Below, piece after piece: positions 50,717 through 58,537 of a stretch of DNA of 64,000 bases (the first letter of the stretch is position 1; the number at the start of each line of letters is the position of its first letter). This DNA comes from Trebonia sp963734665 (GTDB lineage: Bacteria; Actinomycetota; Actinomycetes; Streptosporangiales; Streptosporangiaceae), in NCBI GenBank assembly GCA_963734665.1, contig CAVTIR010000007.1, positions 124,001 to 188,000 on the forward strand, written 5' to 3'. A program made the position numbers and the translations under genes. The notes under the pieces were generated by a model. It ran no database searches, was not told where the DNA came from, and saw only the letters and a list, made by a program, of their open reading frames with translations.

Positions 50717-52264
50717 CTAGCGCTGCCGCCAGAACCGTCCACGGGGCGGCGGGAGCGCCTGGTACTCGGCGAGCCGGGCGGTGACCGGGTCGGGGAGCCA
50801 TGACCGTGGCCGCTGCCCGATCTCGCTGGCTAGCCACGCGTGCACCTTCGTGGCGGCCGGGCGCGCCGCCGGGTCGGCGGCGAGGCACGCGTACACGATG
50901 GGCGCAAGCCAGGACGGGCACCCGGTCAGGTCGGGGTCGTCGGGCAGGTCAGCCGCGGCGGGCGGGGGCGCAGGGGGGCCATCGCCCCACGGCGAGTAGC
51001 CAGTCGCGGCGAAGAATACGGTCGCACCCAGCATGAGCACGTCGTCAGCCTCGTTCCCCGGCCCGGCGAGCAGCGCGTTCCTGCTGACGCCGAAGTCGGT
51101 GAGCACCGGCCCGTGCACGTCGAGCAGCACATTCTGCGGGGAGACCGCGTGGTGGCTGAGCGGGTTCTCGTGCAGTGCGCTGAGCGCGCGGGCGAGGTCA
51201 AGAGCGATCCAGCCTGCCGCGTCGGCGGGCAGTGGCCCTGTCTCGGTGACGGTGGCGGCCAGTGACGGGCCGCGCACCAGGGTGCTTGCCACCCAGGGCT
51301 GGTGCTGGTCACCGCTGGTATCGGCGTCGATGACGGTCGCGATACGGGGCTCGCGCACGACCCTGGCCGCGAGAGCGCCGAAAGACAGGCGGCGGCGCGC
51401 ATCCGGGTCGGCCGCCAGGCGCTGGTCGAACACCTTGAGCGCGACCCAGCCGGGATCGGTGTCGCCGAAGCCGCCGCTGGCGAGGTAAACCTGGCCGGCC
51501 TGCCCCGCGCCAAGCCGTGCGATGATCCGGTACCCGCCGACCTCACGGGGATCCGCCACGCCGAGCGGTAGATACGCGGGCTCGCTCCACTGCCGGGCCG
51601 ATAGCCATATCCAGGCAGTCCCGGAGAATTCTTTCGCCACAACGTTCACTTGAGTGAACTGGCCGACGGGAATTCCCGGATATCCGGGATGGATGATCAA
51701 CGTGTACGCCTGATCGGATATCGCGACCGCGAGATCAGCGGCAGGCTCGCCGGTAAGCGCGGAGCGCAGCGGCGCACTGTCGACCAGCCGGTTGATATCG
51801 ACGATCACCGGCCCGCCGAACCCGGCAGCGCTCCGCTCGACGAGCCCCACGCCGACCGCCATCCGCAGCCTGATCCGGTCGGCATGGCGCGCGTTGTCCG
51901 CGCGCAGGCCGGCGGCCAGGGACCTGATCAGCACGCTCAGCACGACGGGAGGGTCGACGTCGGGCGGCATGACCCCGTTGATCCCGTCCCCGGTCCACTG
52001 GTGATCGACGGCCCGCGCGCCAAGTGTCAGCCCGCATTCCGCGAGCGCCGCGACCACAAGCCGCCGCAGGCGCTGCTGCACGTCATCCCGGTCGGGCACC
52101 GTGCGCTTGCCATATCCCGCGACATCGAGCACGAATCCCATGCGCAGCGCGCGGCCAGTTTGCCGCCGCCCGCCCCAGAGCACGCCCTCGGCAGGCTGAT
52201 CCCCGGGCTCGGCCAAATCTCCAGCCCTAGCGTCTCGCATTTCTTCCCCACGCTCCTGGGACAT
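50717..52264 (-). CDS. Cyclase-homology domain fused to a predicted pseudokinase
   Basis: The 515-aa protein has two modules. Residues about 42-200 look like a nucleotide cyclase homology domain: FVLDVAGYG (Asp47) and QWTGDGINGV (Asp93) occupy the places of the two metal-binding Asp residues, with VDINRLVDSAPLR at the position of the late N/R helix. Residues about 245-500 form a Ser/Thr kinase fold: glycine loop LGAGQAGQVYLA, Lys277 in WVALKVFD, and LTDFGVSR (DFG 390-392), but the catalytic loop reads SHHAVSPQN, so HRD is HHA and the conserved Lys is Ser. Phosphotransfer is therefore doubtful. No membrane segment is seen. It diverges from crp with a shared dyad between them. Confidence 0.8.
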   Translation of the reverse strand: MSQERGEEMRDARAGDLAEPGDQPAEGVLWGGRRQTGRALRMGFVLDVAGYGKRTVPDRDDVQQRLRRLVVAALAECGLTLGARAVDHQWTGDGINGVMPPDVDPPVVLSVLIRSLAAGLRADNARHADRIRLRMAVGVGLVERSAAGFGGPVIVDINRLVDSAPLRSALTGEPAADLAVAISDQAYTLIIHPGYPGIPVGQFTQVNVVAKEFSGTAWIWLSARQWSEPAYLPLGVADPREVGGYRIIARLGAGQAGQVYLASGGFGDTDPGWVALKVFDQRLAADPDARRRLSFGALAARVVREPRIATVIDADTSGDQHQPWVASTLVRGPSLAATVTETGPLPADAAGWIALDLARALSALHENPLSHHAVSPQNVLLDVHGPVLTDFGVSRNALLAGPGNEADDVLMLGATVFFAATGYSPWGDGPPAPPPAAADLPDDPDLTGCPSWLAPIVYACLAADPAARPAATKVHAWLASEIGQRPRSWLPDPVTARLAEYQALPPPRGRFWRQR

Positions 52265-52324
52265 AGCCTAATGCCTATTTTTTCTGACCGACTGTCTCAG
52301 ATCCCGTTATCGACCAACGAGATC

Positions 52325-52346
52325 TGGCACACTCGATTGTGTGCCA
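52325..52346. promoter_or_regulatory. Perfect CRP-like operator between the pseudokinase and crp genes
   Basis: Arms tggcacac (52325-52332) and gtgtgcca (52339-52346) are exactly complementary around tcgatt. The 8-6-8, 22-bp dyad has the size and GTG-N6-CAC core geometry of CRP/FNR sites. It sits 58 bp upstream of the crp start and 61 bp upstream of the divergent start at 52264, suggesting autoregulation and co-control of both genes. Confidence 0.7.
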
Positions 52347-52403
52347 TACTCGCTATCCCCTCTGGCCGCAACTGCCGTGCGCGGACAGGTACGGAGGGCA
52401 GTC

Positions 52404-53102
52404 ATGACCCGTGCCAGCCACGAGCAGTGGCCGGAGAACAGCTTCGTCGGCCAACTCCCGGAGGCCGAGCGTGCCGCGCTGCTGGCCGCCGGCGCCCCGT
52501 TCCGCTTCGAGGACGACCAGATGCTGCTGGTCCAGGGCGATGCGGGCGACTTCCTTTACGTGCTGACGAGCGGCCTCGTCAAGGTGATCGTCGAAGCGGA
52601 GAGCGGTGCGCAGACGACGCTCGCCATCCGCTCCCGTGGCGACCTCATGGGAGAGTTCGCGCTGCTCGATAATAAGCCGCGCACGGCGACGGCCCGCGCG
52701 GCCGGGTCCGTCACCGCCCTGAAGATCGGCGCCGCCGCCTTCATGGCGATCACCGGCCAGTCCCCGGCGGTCCAGACGACGGTCACCAGGTACCTGCTGT
52801 CCAAGATGCGCTCCACCACCGAGCGGCGGGCGGCGGAGCGCATCTGGGACGCCAGGGAGCGGCTCGCCCAGGTCCTGTACGAGCTCGGCCAGAGGCACGC
52901 GGAGCCCGGCCCCGACGGCATGATCCGGCTTCCCATTACGCAGGGCGAGCTTGGCGAGCTGGCCGGGGTGGCGGTATCCACGGCGGAGCGGGTGCTGAAG
53001 GACCTCCGCAAGCAGGGGGCTGTCGCCACGCGGTACCGCGAGATCACCATCAGGGACATGGCTTACCTGGGCAGCATCCGATTTCCGCGAGAAAAATCCT
53101 GA
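52404..53102 (+). CDS. CRP/FNR-family transcription regulator
   Basis: GGAGG (52393-52397) selects ATG 52404; the product has 232 aa. Residues about 15-130 form a cNMP-binding beta barrel (LLVQGDAGDFLYVLTSGLVK, GDLMGEFALLDNKPRTATA with the phosphate-binding region but LLDNKPRTAT rather than the classical cassette), followed by the long helix and an HTH (GELAGVAVSTAERVLKDLRK). It has no Fe-S Cys cluster, so it is CRP-like rather than FNR-like. The ligand is unknown. A T-rich terminator follows. Confidence 0.9.
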   Translation: MTRASHEQWPENSFVGQLPEAERAALLAAGAPFRFEDDQMLLVQGDAGDFLYVLTSGLVKVIVEAESGAQTTLAIRSRGDLMGEFALLDNKPRTATARAAGSVTALKIGAAAFMAITGQSPAVQTTVTRYLLSKMRSTTERRAAERIWDARERLAQVLYELGQRHAEPGPDGMIRLPITQGELGELAGVAVSTAERVLKDLRKQGAVATRYREITIRDMAYLGSIRFPREKS

Positions 53103-53191
53103 CAACCCCCTTAGGGGCGGGAATCTGGGGCGTCTCGATCCGCTATGTTCTCAGCGGGAGATATGTCCTTGCGGAGGGACTGTTTTCACCG

Positions 53192-53232
53192 CGAGCGGCC
53201 GACTAGGGGTGACAGTCGGCCGCTCGGTTTTT
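53192..53232 (+). terminator. Intrinsic terminator after crp
   Basis: Perfect 13-base arms cgagcggccgact (53192-53204) and agtcggccgctcg (53214-53226) with a 9-base loop are followed by five T (53228-53232), a textbook intrinsic terminator and the clearest T-tract of the window. Confidence 0.9.
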
Positions 53233-53308
53233 GCCCGGGGGGACGAGGCGGGACATCGTGGTCGGCGCCCTCTCTTCCCCGCTGGCGGCTAAAGCCCCGC
53301 AACGGCAC

Positions 53309-53336
53309 TTGTCCCGTGGGCTCATTCATCTAAGAT
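53309..53336 (+). promoter_or_regulatory. Promoter of the riboswitch/GDT1 transcript
   Basis: TTGTCC (53309-53314) and TAAGAT (53331-53336) are 16 bp apart. The predicted start at about 53343 coincides with the 5' edge of the riboswitch. Confidence 0.6.
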
Positions 53337-53340
53337 GGGG

Positions 53341-53464
53341 GTCGCGAAGGGGAGTAGCTCCATCGCCGGGACGCCGACAATCGCGGCTCAGTGGCTAGCC
53401 AAAGGCCAGCTGGGTCCGGTGCCCGGGGGCCGCCAGCCGGCCTGAGTGAGACCTTCGGCCGACA
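53341..53464 (+). ncRNA. yybP-ykoY manganese riboswitch
   Basis: The leader contains both conserved blocks of this aptamer: ggggagtagct (about 53350-53359) near the 5' side and gtgagaccttcggccgac (about 53446-53463) near the 3' side. The first strand gtcgcgaagg can pair with ccttcggccgac to close P1, with two internal stems between. The class senses Mn2+ (and often controls exporters). It is followed after about 110 bp by a TMEM165/GDT1-family gene, a known partner of this riboswitch, which greatly strengthens the call. The GC-rich stretch to the start codon probably holds the expression platform; no T-tract is present, so control at translation is more likely. Confidence 0.88.
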
Positions 53465-53573
53465 GCAGGTGCCCCGGCATTGACAGCGGGCATCACCAGT
53501 GCTGCCGTGCCGGAGGCCCGGGTCAGCCCGCTGGGACAGCCGGCGCGGCCCGACCGACGGAGCCCCCCCGACG

Positions 53574-54167
53574 ATGAGCCTGACCGCAGCGGCCGCGACT
53601 TTCGTGGCCGTGCTTCCGGCAGAACTGCCCGACAAGACGATCTTGGCATGCCTGATCCTGTCAAGCCGTTATCGCCCTGGCGTGGTGTTCAGCGGTGCCG
53701 CCGCCGCCTTCCTCGTCCAGGTGGTCATCGGGGTAGCCGCCGGCGGTGCGCTGAGCCTCCTCCCGCATCACATCGTGGAGGCGTGCGCCGCCGGCGCGTT
53801 CGTCGTCGGCGCCGTGCTCCTCTGGCGGCAAAAAGCGGAAGAAGGGGAAGAAGGGGAAGACGATGACGTCGGCAGGGACGGCCTGCGCACCGGGTTCTGG
53901 CCCGTATTCGGGACGACCTTCGCGGTGGTGTTCCTCGCCGAGTTCGGCGACCTGACCCAGTTCATGACCATCAGCCTCGCCGCGCGGTTCCACGACCCGG
54001 TCTCCGTCGGCATCGGCGCGACGCTGGCGTTGTGGGTAGCCGCCGGGGGCGCCGTCACGCTAGGCTGGCGCGTGCTCAAGCTGATCCCCATGCACTGGCT
54101 GACCAGGGGCGCGGCCGTGGTGATGCTCATCCTCGCGGGCACAAGCGCCTACGCCGCCGCAAGCTGA
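53574..54167 (+). CDS. TMEM165/GDT1 (UPF0016) cation exporter, Mn-type
   Basis: The 197-aa six-helix membrane protein has the duplicated family motif: AELPDKTILACL in the first half and AEFGDLTQFMTI in the second, replacing E-x-G-D-K/R-T/S. A charged loop (EEGEEGEDDDVG) separates the halves. Bacterial members export Mn2+ (or Ca2+/H+ exchange). The riboswitch in its leader supports Mn2+ efflux as the role. The end is not followed by a recognisable terminator; LysR begins 104 bp later. Confidence 0.92.
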   Translation: MSLTAAAATFVAVLPAELPDKTILACLILSSRYRPGVVFSGAAAAFLVQVVIGVAAGGALSLLPHHIVEACAAGAFVVGAVLLWRQKAEEGEEGEDDDVGRDGLRTGFWPVFGTTFAVVFLAEFGDLTQFMTISLAARFHDPVSVGIGATLALWVAAGGAVTLGWRVLKLIPMHWLTRGAAVVMLILAGTSAYAAAS

Positions 54168-54270
54168 CGCAAGTCGACGAGAACCGACATGACCCGAAGC
54201 GAGCTGGCGTGAGCGAATCCGAGCATTAGTCCTAACGCTGATCACGGCCAAGCCAGGATAAGATTTCTTA

Positions 54271-55233
54271 ATGCTTGATATCCGCAGGCTACGCATGCTG
54301 CACGAGTTCGCCGCGCGAGGCTCGATCGCGCGGACCGCCGAAGCCCTGGGCTACACCCCGAGTGCGGTCTCGCAGCAGCTCGCGGTCCTTGAGAAGGAGG
54401 CGGGCACCCCTCTGCTCGACAGGACCGCGCGGAGCGCGGGCCTCACCGACGCCGGCAAGCGCCTGGCCATCCACGCCGAGCGCATCCTCGCCATGGTGGA
54501 GGCCGCCGAGGCGGACCTGTCCGCGCAGGCCGCTCAGCCAAGCGGGCGCGTAGTCGTAACCGCGTTCCCGTCCGCCGCGGTCGCGTTCGCGCCCGCGCTG
54601 GCGCGGAGCCTCAGGGAGCACCAGCACCTCAGCCTGCTGCTGCGCGAGGCAGACCCGGGAGACGGGCTGCAGCTGGTCAGGTCGGGCGAGGCCGAGGTGG
54701 CGATCGTCGACGACTGGACGGGCCGTATGTCGGCCGACCTGGAAGCGGCCGACGCCGGGCACGGCGTGCTCAGCTACTACCACCTCGTCAGGGACCCGCT
54801 CATCCTCGTGGTAGGCCGCGACCACCCGGCCGCCGACCCGGAGCGCCCGGTAGACCTGCGGGCCCTCCGCAACGAGTCCTGGCTCGCCGCCCCCGCAGGC
54901 GAGCCGTCGCGGCAGGCCGCCGACCGGCTGCTCGCCGCCGTCGGGCTGACCCCGCCGGTCCCGTCGGAGTTCGAGGGCCTCGGCACGGTCGCGAACCTGG
55001 TCGCCCGCGGCCTCGGCATCGCGATCATGCCGCGGCTCGCGGTCGGCGCCTACGAGCGGCGCGTCGTGGTCCGCGAGCTGCCGGCCGGCCTTGACCTGGC
55101 CAGGGACGTGTTCGCGGTGGCGCGCACGGCGTCCGTGATCCGCCCGTCGGTCGCGGTGATCGTCGCCGCCCTGCGCAGCGCGGCCAGGGCGATGACCCGC
55201 CAGTCGTCAATGGAGATCGCGGACGCCCGATAG
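54271..55233 (+). CDS. LysR-family transcription regulator
   Basis: The 320-aa protein has the N-terminal HTH (EFAARGSIARTAEALGYTPS, AVSQQLAVLEKEAGTPLLDR) and the periplasmic-binding-like effector domain (VTAFPSAAVAFAPAL, GLGIAIMPRLA). It lies immediately before dapE in the same direction with 10 bp between, so it is likely in one operon with it rather than divergent, the more usual LysR layout. The effector is unknown. Confidence 0.92.
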   Translation: MLDIRRLRMLHEFAARGSIARTAEALGYTPSAVSQQLAVLEKEAGTPLLDRTARSAGLTDAGKRLAIHAERILAMVEAAEADLSAQAAQPSGRVVVTAFPSAAVAFAPALARSLREHQHLSLLLREADPGDGLQLVRSGEAEVAIVDDWTGRMSADLEAADAGHGVLSYYHLVRDPLILVVGRDHPAADPERPVDLRALRNESWLAAPAGEPSRQAADRLLAAVGLTPPVPSEFEGLGTVANLVARGLGIAIMPRLAVGAYERRVVVRELPAGLDLARDVFAVARTASVIRPSVAVIVAALRSAARAMTRQSSMEIADAR

Positions 55234-55243
55234 GTTGGTCGTC

Positions 55244-56329
55244 GTGGACCATGACCTTGACCTGCATGCCGAAGGCCCCGAGCTCACCGCCGCCCTCGTC
55301 GACATCGCCTCAGTCAGCGGCGAGGAGGGCCCCCTCGCGGACGCGATCGAGCGCGCCCTGCGCCGCCTGCCGCACCTGCGGGTGACCCGCCATGGCAACA
55401 CGCTCGTCGCGCGCACGGGACTTGGGAACTCGGGGCGCGACAAAAAGGAACGAGTGGTGCTGGCTGGGCATATCGACACCGTGCCGCACGCCGCCAACTT
55501 CCCCTCTCAATGGGATCCCGAACGACTTCGGCTTTCTGGAGTCGGCACATCGGACATGAAGGCGGGGGTGGCCGTCCAGCTGCGACTTGCGGCCACGCTA
55601 CCTGAGCCGAACCGCGACGTGACATACGTGTTCTACGAGTGCGAAGAGGTCGACGCCGCCCGTAATGGCCTGTCCCTGCTCATCCGCGAAGCCCCGGAAC
55701 TCCTGGCGGCCGACTTCGCGGTGCTCTTGGAGCCGAGCGGAGGCGTGGTCGAGGGCGGCTGCCAGGGCACGCTCCGCGCGGCGATCACGGCAAGGGGCGC
55801 GCGGGCGCACACGGCCCGCTCCTGGATGGGGAAGAACGCGATCCACGAGGCGGCCGCGATCCTGGACATCCTCCGCTCGTGGGAACCGCGCAAGCCGGTC
55901 GTAGACGGCCTCGAGTACCACGAGGGCCTGAACGCCGTCGCGATCTCCGGCGGCGTCGCAGGCAACGTGGTCCCCGACGAGTGCGTGGTCACGGTGAACT
56001 ACCGCTTCGCCCCCGACCGCTCAGAACAAGAGGCCAAGACCTACATCCGCGACCTGTTCGCGGCCTGGCCAGTAGAAGTCCTTGACTCGGCCCCTGGCGC
56101 CCGCCCAGGCCTCACGACAGGCCCAGCCGCCGACTTCGCCAAGGCAGTAGGCGGCACCCCAAGACCCAAACTGGGCTGGACCGACGTAGCAAGATTCGCC
56201 GAACTAGGCATCCCAGCCGTCAACTACGGCCCCGGCATCTCAGAAATAGCCCACACCCCCGCCGAGTACGTGGACGCGGCCCCCATAGTGGCAGCCGAAC
56301 AGGCCCTCCACACCTGGCTAACCACCTAA
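55244..56329 (+). CDS. dapE: Succinyl-diaminopimelate desuccinylase
   Basis: The 361-aa M20 peptidase-family enzyme (GTG 55244; TTG 55235 also in frame) shows VVLAGHIDTVPHA (His/Asp metal ligands), GTSDMKAG (bridging Asp), YECEEVDAARNG (Glu-Glu base) and NAVAISGGVAGNVVPDECVV. It removes succinate from N-succinyl-LL-diaminopimelate for lysine and peptidoglycan synthesis. The family length is normal. It is coupled to the upstream LysR gene. A lower-GC hydrophilic insertion (about 55427-55460) lies before the GHIDT motif. Confidence 0.92.
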   Translation: MDHDLDLHAEGPELTAALVDIASVSGEEGPLADAIERALRRLPHLRVTRHGNTLVARTGLGNSGRDKKERVVLAGHIDTVPHAANFPSQWDPERLRLSGVGTSDMKAGVAVQLRLAATLPEPNRDVTYVFYECEEVDAARNGLSLLIREAPELLAADFAVLLEPSGGVVEGGCQGTLRAAITARGARAHTARSWMGKNAIHEAAAILDILRSWEPRKPVVDGLEYHEGLNAVAISGGVAGNVVPDECVVTVNYRFAPDRSEQEAKTYIRDLFAAWPVEVLDSAPGARPGLTTGPAADFAKAVGGTPRPKLGWTDVARFAELGIPAVNYGPGISEIAHTPAEYVDAAPIVAAEQALHTWLTT

Positions 56330-56346
56330 CCCAAGCAGCCCCGGGT

Positions 56347-58062
56347 TTAGGTCGGTGTCATGAGCGGACGCGGACCGGAACCGTTGACGGTCGCCTCGGG
56401 CAGGACGGGCTCGGGAAGGTCGGGTCCGGCGTCGGCGGAGGCCAGTTCGACCCGGTTCCTGCCCTGCTGCTTGGCGACGTACAGCGCGGCGTCGGCGAGC
56501 CGCTCGAGCCGCCCCAGCGTGCTCGCGTGGTCGGGGAAGCCAGCGACGCCGACGGAGACCGTGACAGGCACGTCGGTGCCCGGCAGGGTGACCTCGGCGA
56601 TCGCCGCCCGGACGCGCTCGGCGACCCCCATGGCCGAGGCGATCTCGGTGTCAGGCAGCAGGACCGCGAACTCCTCCCCGCCGTTGCGCCCCGCGAAGTC
56701 CTGGTCCCGCATCACTCTGCGCAGCGCGGCACCGACGCTCGCCAGGACCTGGTCTCCCGCGGTATGCCCGTACTGGTCGTTGACCTGCTTGAAGTGGTCG
56801 AGGTCGAGCAGGAGCAGCGCGAGCGGCGCCTTCGTTATCGTGGCCTGCGCGAACGTCCGCTTCAGCGCGTCCGTGACCGCCCGCTTGTTGGGCAGCCCGG
56901 TCAGGCCGTCGGTCGCGGCGCGGCTCTCCGCGATGGCCAGGTTGCGGAGGTTCGCCAGGACAGGTGCCGCCTGGCTGACCGACTCGCGAATCCGCTGTTC
57001 CTCGGACTCCGAGTAATCGGCTGGATGGCTGAGCAGGACGGAGCCGATCACCTCGCCGCCGACGAGGAACGGAACGCACGACGAGACACCGGGTACCGGA
57101 GCGCACACCGGGCAGGAGAGCAGGGGCGCCCGCCGCCCTGCGCTCTCGCTGTGCGCCTGGCCGGACCGCACCGCCAGGCACGAGCGCGGCTCCGCGCCGC
57201 GCAGCGTCCCCGCCAACTGCGAGCCGGGCGGCAGGGGTGTGACCGCCTCCAGCCGGTCCGCGCTGTTGTTCCGGTTGAGCACCACGGCCTCGGTGGCCGG
57301 CAGCGTGCGCTCGAGGTGGCGCTGCAGGAGCTGGTGCGCCTCGGCCTCGCCGTTCGCCATCTGCAGGACATCAGAGAACTCCGCCTGGTCCTGGCCGGGC
57401 TCCAGGGCCCGGCGGATGCGCCCGATCCCGTACGACAGGAAGAGCCAGGCGATCCCGATGCCTGCGGCCGCCACGCCGAGGGTGAGGTCGATGACCCGGG
57501 CCGCGCTCGCGGACGCGACCACGTGATCGGTGTGCCCGTCATTGAGCTGCGCCAGGATCAGGCGGTCAAGGTTGGCGCTGGTCGGCTGGTAGGCGGCCTT
57601 CAGCCGGGCGGCGAGCGCTGCGGACGGCTGGGCCGTCAGGTTCGTCAGGCCCGGCTGGCTGAGCAGATCACGGACGACGGTCCACTGCCGGACGAACATC
57701 TCCAGGCCGGCGTATTCGGCCGGCGGAGTGCCATCGTCGCTGTGCAGCTGTTCCAGTGAGGAGAACTGCCCGTCGATCGCGGGAAGCAGGCTAGCGTACA
57801 GCGGGCTGAGGAGCCGGGACCGCACGGCGGGATCACTGGACTGCAAGGCGGCTTCGCCGGTGGCGTACGCCGTGTCGACGTTCCTGGCCAACTGGTCCGT
57901 CACCACCGCGGTGGTCAGCTCGCCGCCCGCGATCACGGTTCCCTGCTGCACGGCCGAGCGGATGCCCAGGATGCCGATGGCGGCCACCGCGACCACCACG
58001 AGCGCGAGCACGATACCCAGCGCCACGAGCGAGCTGGTCGCATTCTTAGCAAGAGTCCGCAT
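56347..58062 (-). CDS. Membrane GGDEF diguanylate cyclase
   Basis: The 571-aa protein has an N-terminal membrane anchor (LVALGIVLALVVVAVAAIGI), a periplasmic helical sensor region up to a second membrane segment (ITLGV-like region about 188-206), a GAF-like region (about 240-370, with Cys-rich SCPVCAPVPGVSSC) and a C-terminal GGDEF domain: GLTGLPNKRAV, LDLDHFKQVNDQYGH, and the active site GRNGGEEFAVLLPD. It makes c-di-GMP; the RxxD inhibitory site is not seen. The dapE gene ends 18 bp from its stop. Confidence 0.88.
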   Translation of the reverse strand: MRTLAKNATSSLVALGIVLALVVVAVAAIGILGIRSAVQQGTVIAGGELTTAVVTDQLARNVDTAYATGEAALQSSDPAVRSRLLSPLYASLLPAIDGQFSSLEQLHSDDGTPPAEYAGLEMFVRQWTVVRDLLSQPGLTNLTAQPSAALAARLKAAYQPTSANLDRLILAQLNDGHTDHVVASASAARVIDLTLGVAAAGIGIAWLFLSYGIGRIRRALEPGQDQAEFSDVLQMANGEAEAHQLLQRHLERTLPATEAVVLNRNNSADRLEAVTPLPPGSQLAGTLRGAEPRSCLAVRSGQAHSESAGRRAPLLSCPVCAPVPGVSSCVPFLVGGEVIGSVLLSHPADYSESEEQRIRESVSQAAPVLANLRNLAIAESRAATDGLTGLPNKRAVTDALKRTFAQATITKAPLALLLLDLDHFKQVNDQYGHTAGDQVLASVGAALRRVMRDQDFAGRNGGEEFAVLLPDTEIASAMGVAERVRAAIAEVTLPGTDVPVTVSVGVAGFPDHASTLGRLERLADAALYVAKQQGRNRVELASADAGPDLPEPVLPEATVNGSGPRPLMTPT

Positions 58063-58316
58063 CTATCTCACCTACCAGGCAAGCTAGCCAAAAAAGCATT
58101 TATGCCACTCATCATACGGCAAGGGGCTGATATAAATGACTTTCCGATATCCCGCCAATTCTGCATTTATGCTGTATTGACGGCGAAAACAGCGAAGCAA
58201 ATAGGAAGATTCCTATGGGGTGCCAGAACGCGGCCTCGGCGTGTTTGCGTTATGGGATCTACACGCCGCTGGGACGCGCTGTACTGACTTTGCATCTGAA
58301 GTGATCGTGCCCGCCT

Positions 58317-58364
58317 CCCCGTGTGCCGTTGGGCCGGCAATAGTCGGCCCAACGGCACACGGGG
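58317..58364. terminator. Perfect 20-bp hairpin in the GGDEF-HtrA gap
   Basis: Arms 58317-58336 and 58345-58364 are exactly complementary around gcaatagt. It is a second strong hairpin in the 475-bp gap, downstream of the protease terminator and 255 bp before the GGDEF start. No T-tract. The rest of the gap shows an AT-rich stretch near 58080-58210 and no gene. Confidence 0.6.
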
Positions 58365-58471
58365 ACTGCACGAAAAGGCAGCGCGGCTGCGTAGGCGTCA
58401 GTTTTGCGCAGTCGGCCCCGGACCCTTAGCGGCAGCGCCGGAATGGGCCCACGCCTACCGTGAAACGTGAA

Positions 58472-58506
58472 ACGGCTGGGCGGCGGGATTCCCGCTGCCC
58501 AGCCGT
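58472..58506 (-). terminator. Terminator of the HtrA-like gene
   Basis: Outer arms acggctgggc (58472-58481) and gcccagccgt (58497-58506) plus an inner gcggg/cccgc stem lie 32 bp after the protease stop codon on the minus strand. Confidence 0.75.
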
Positions 58507-58537
58507 CACGCATGACCGTTTCGACGTGAGAGGACCT

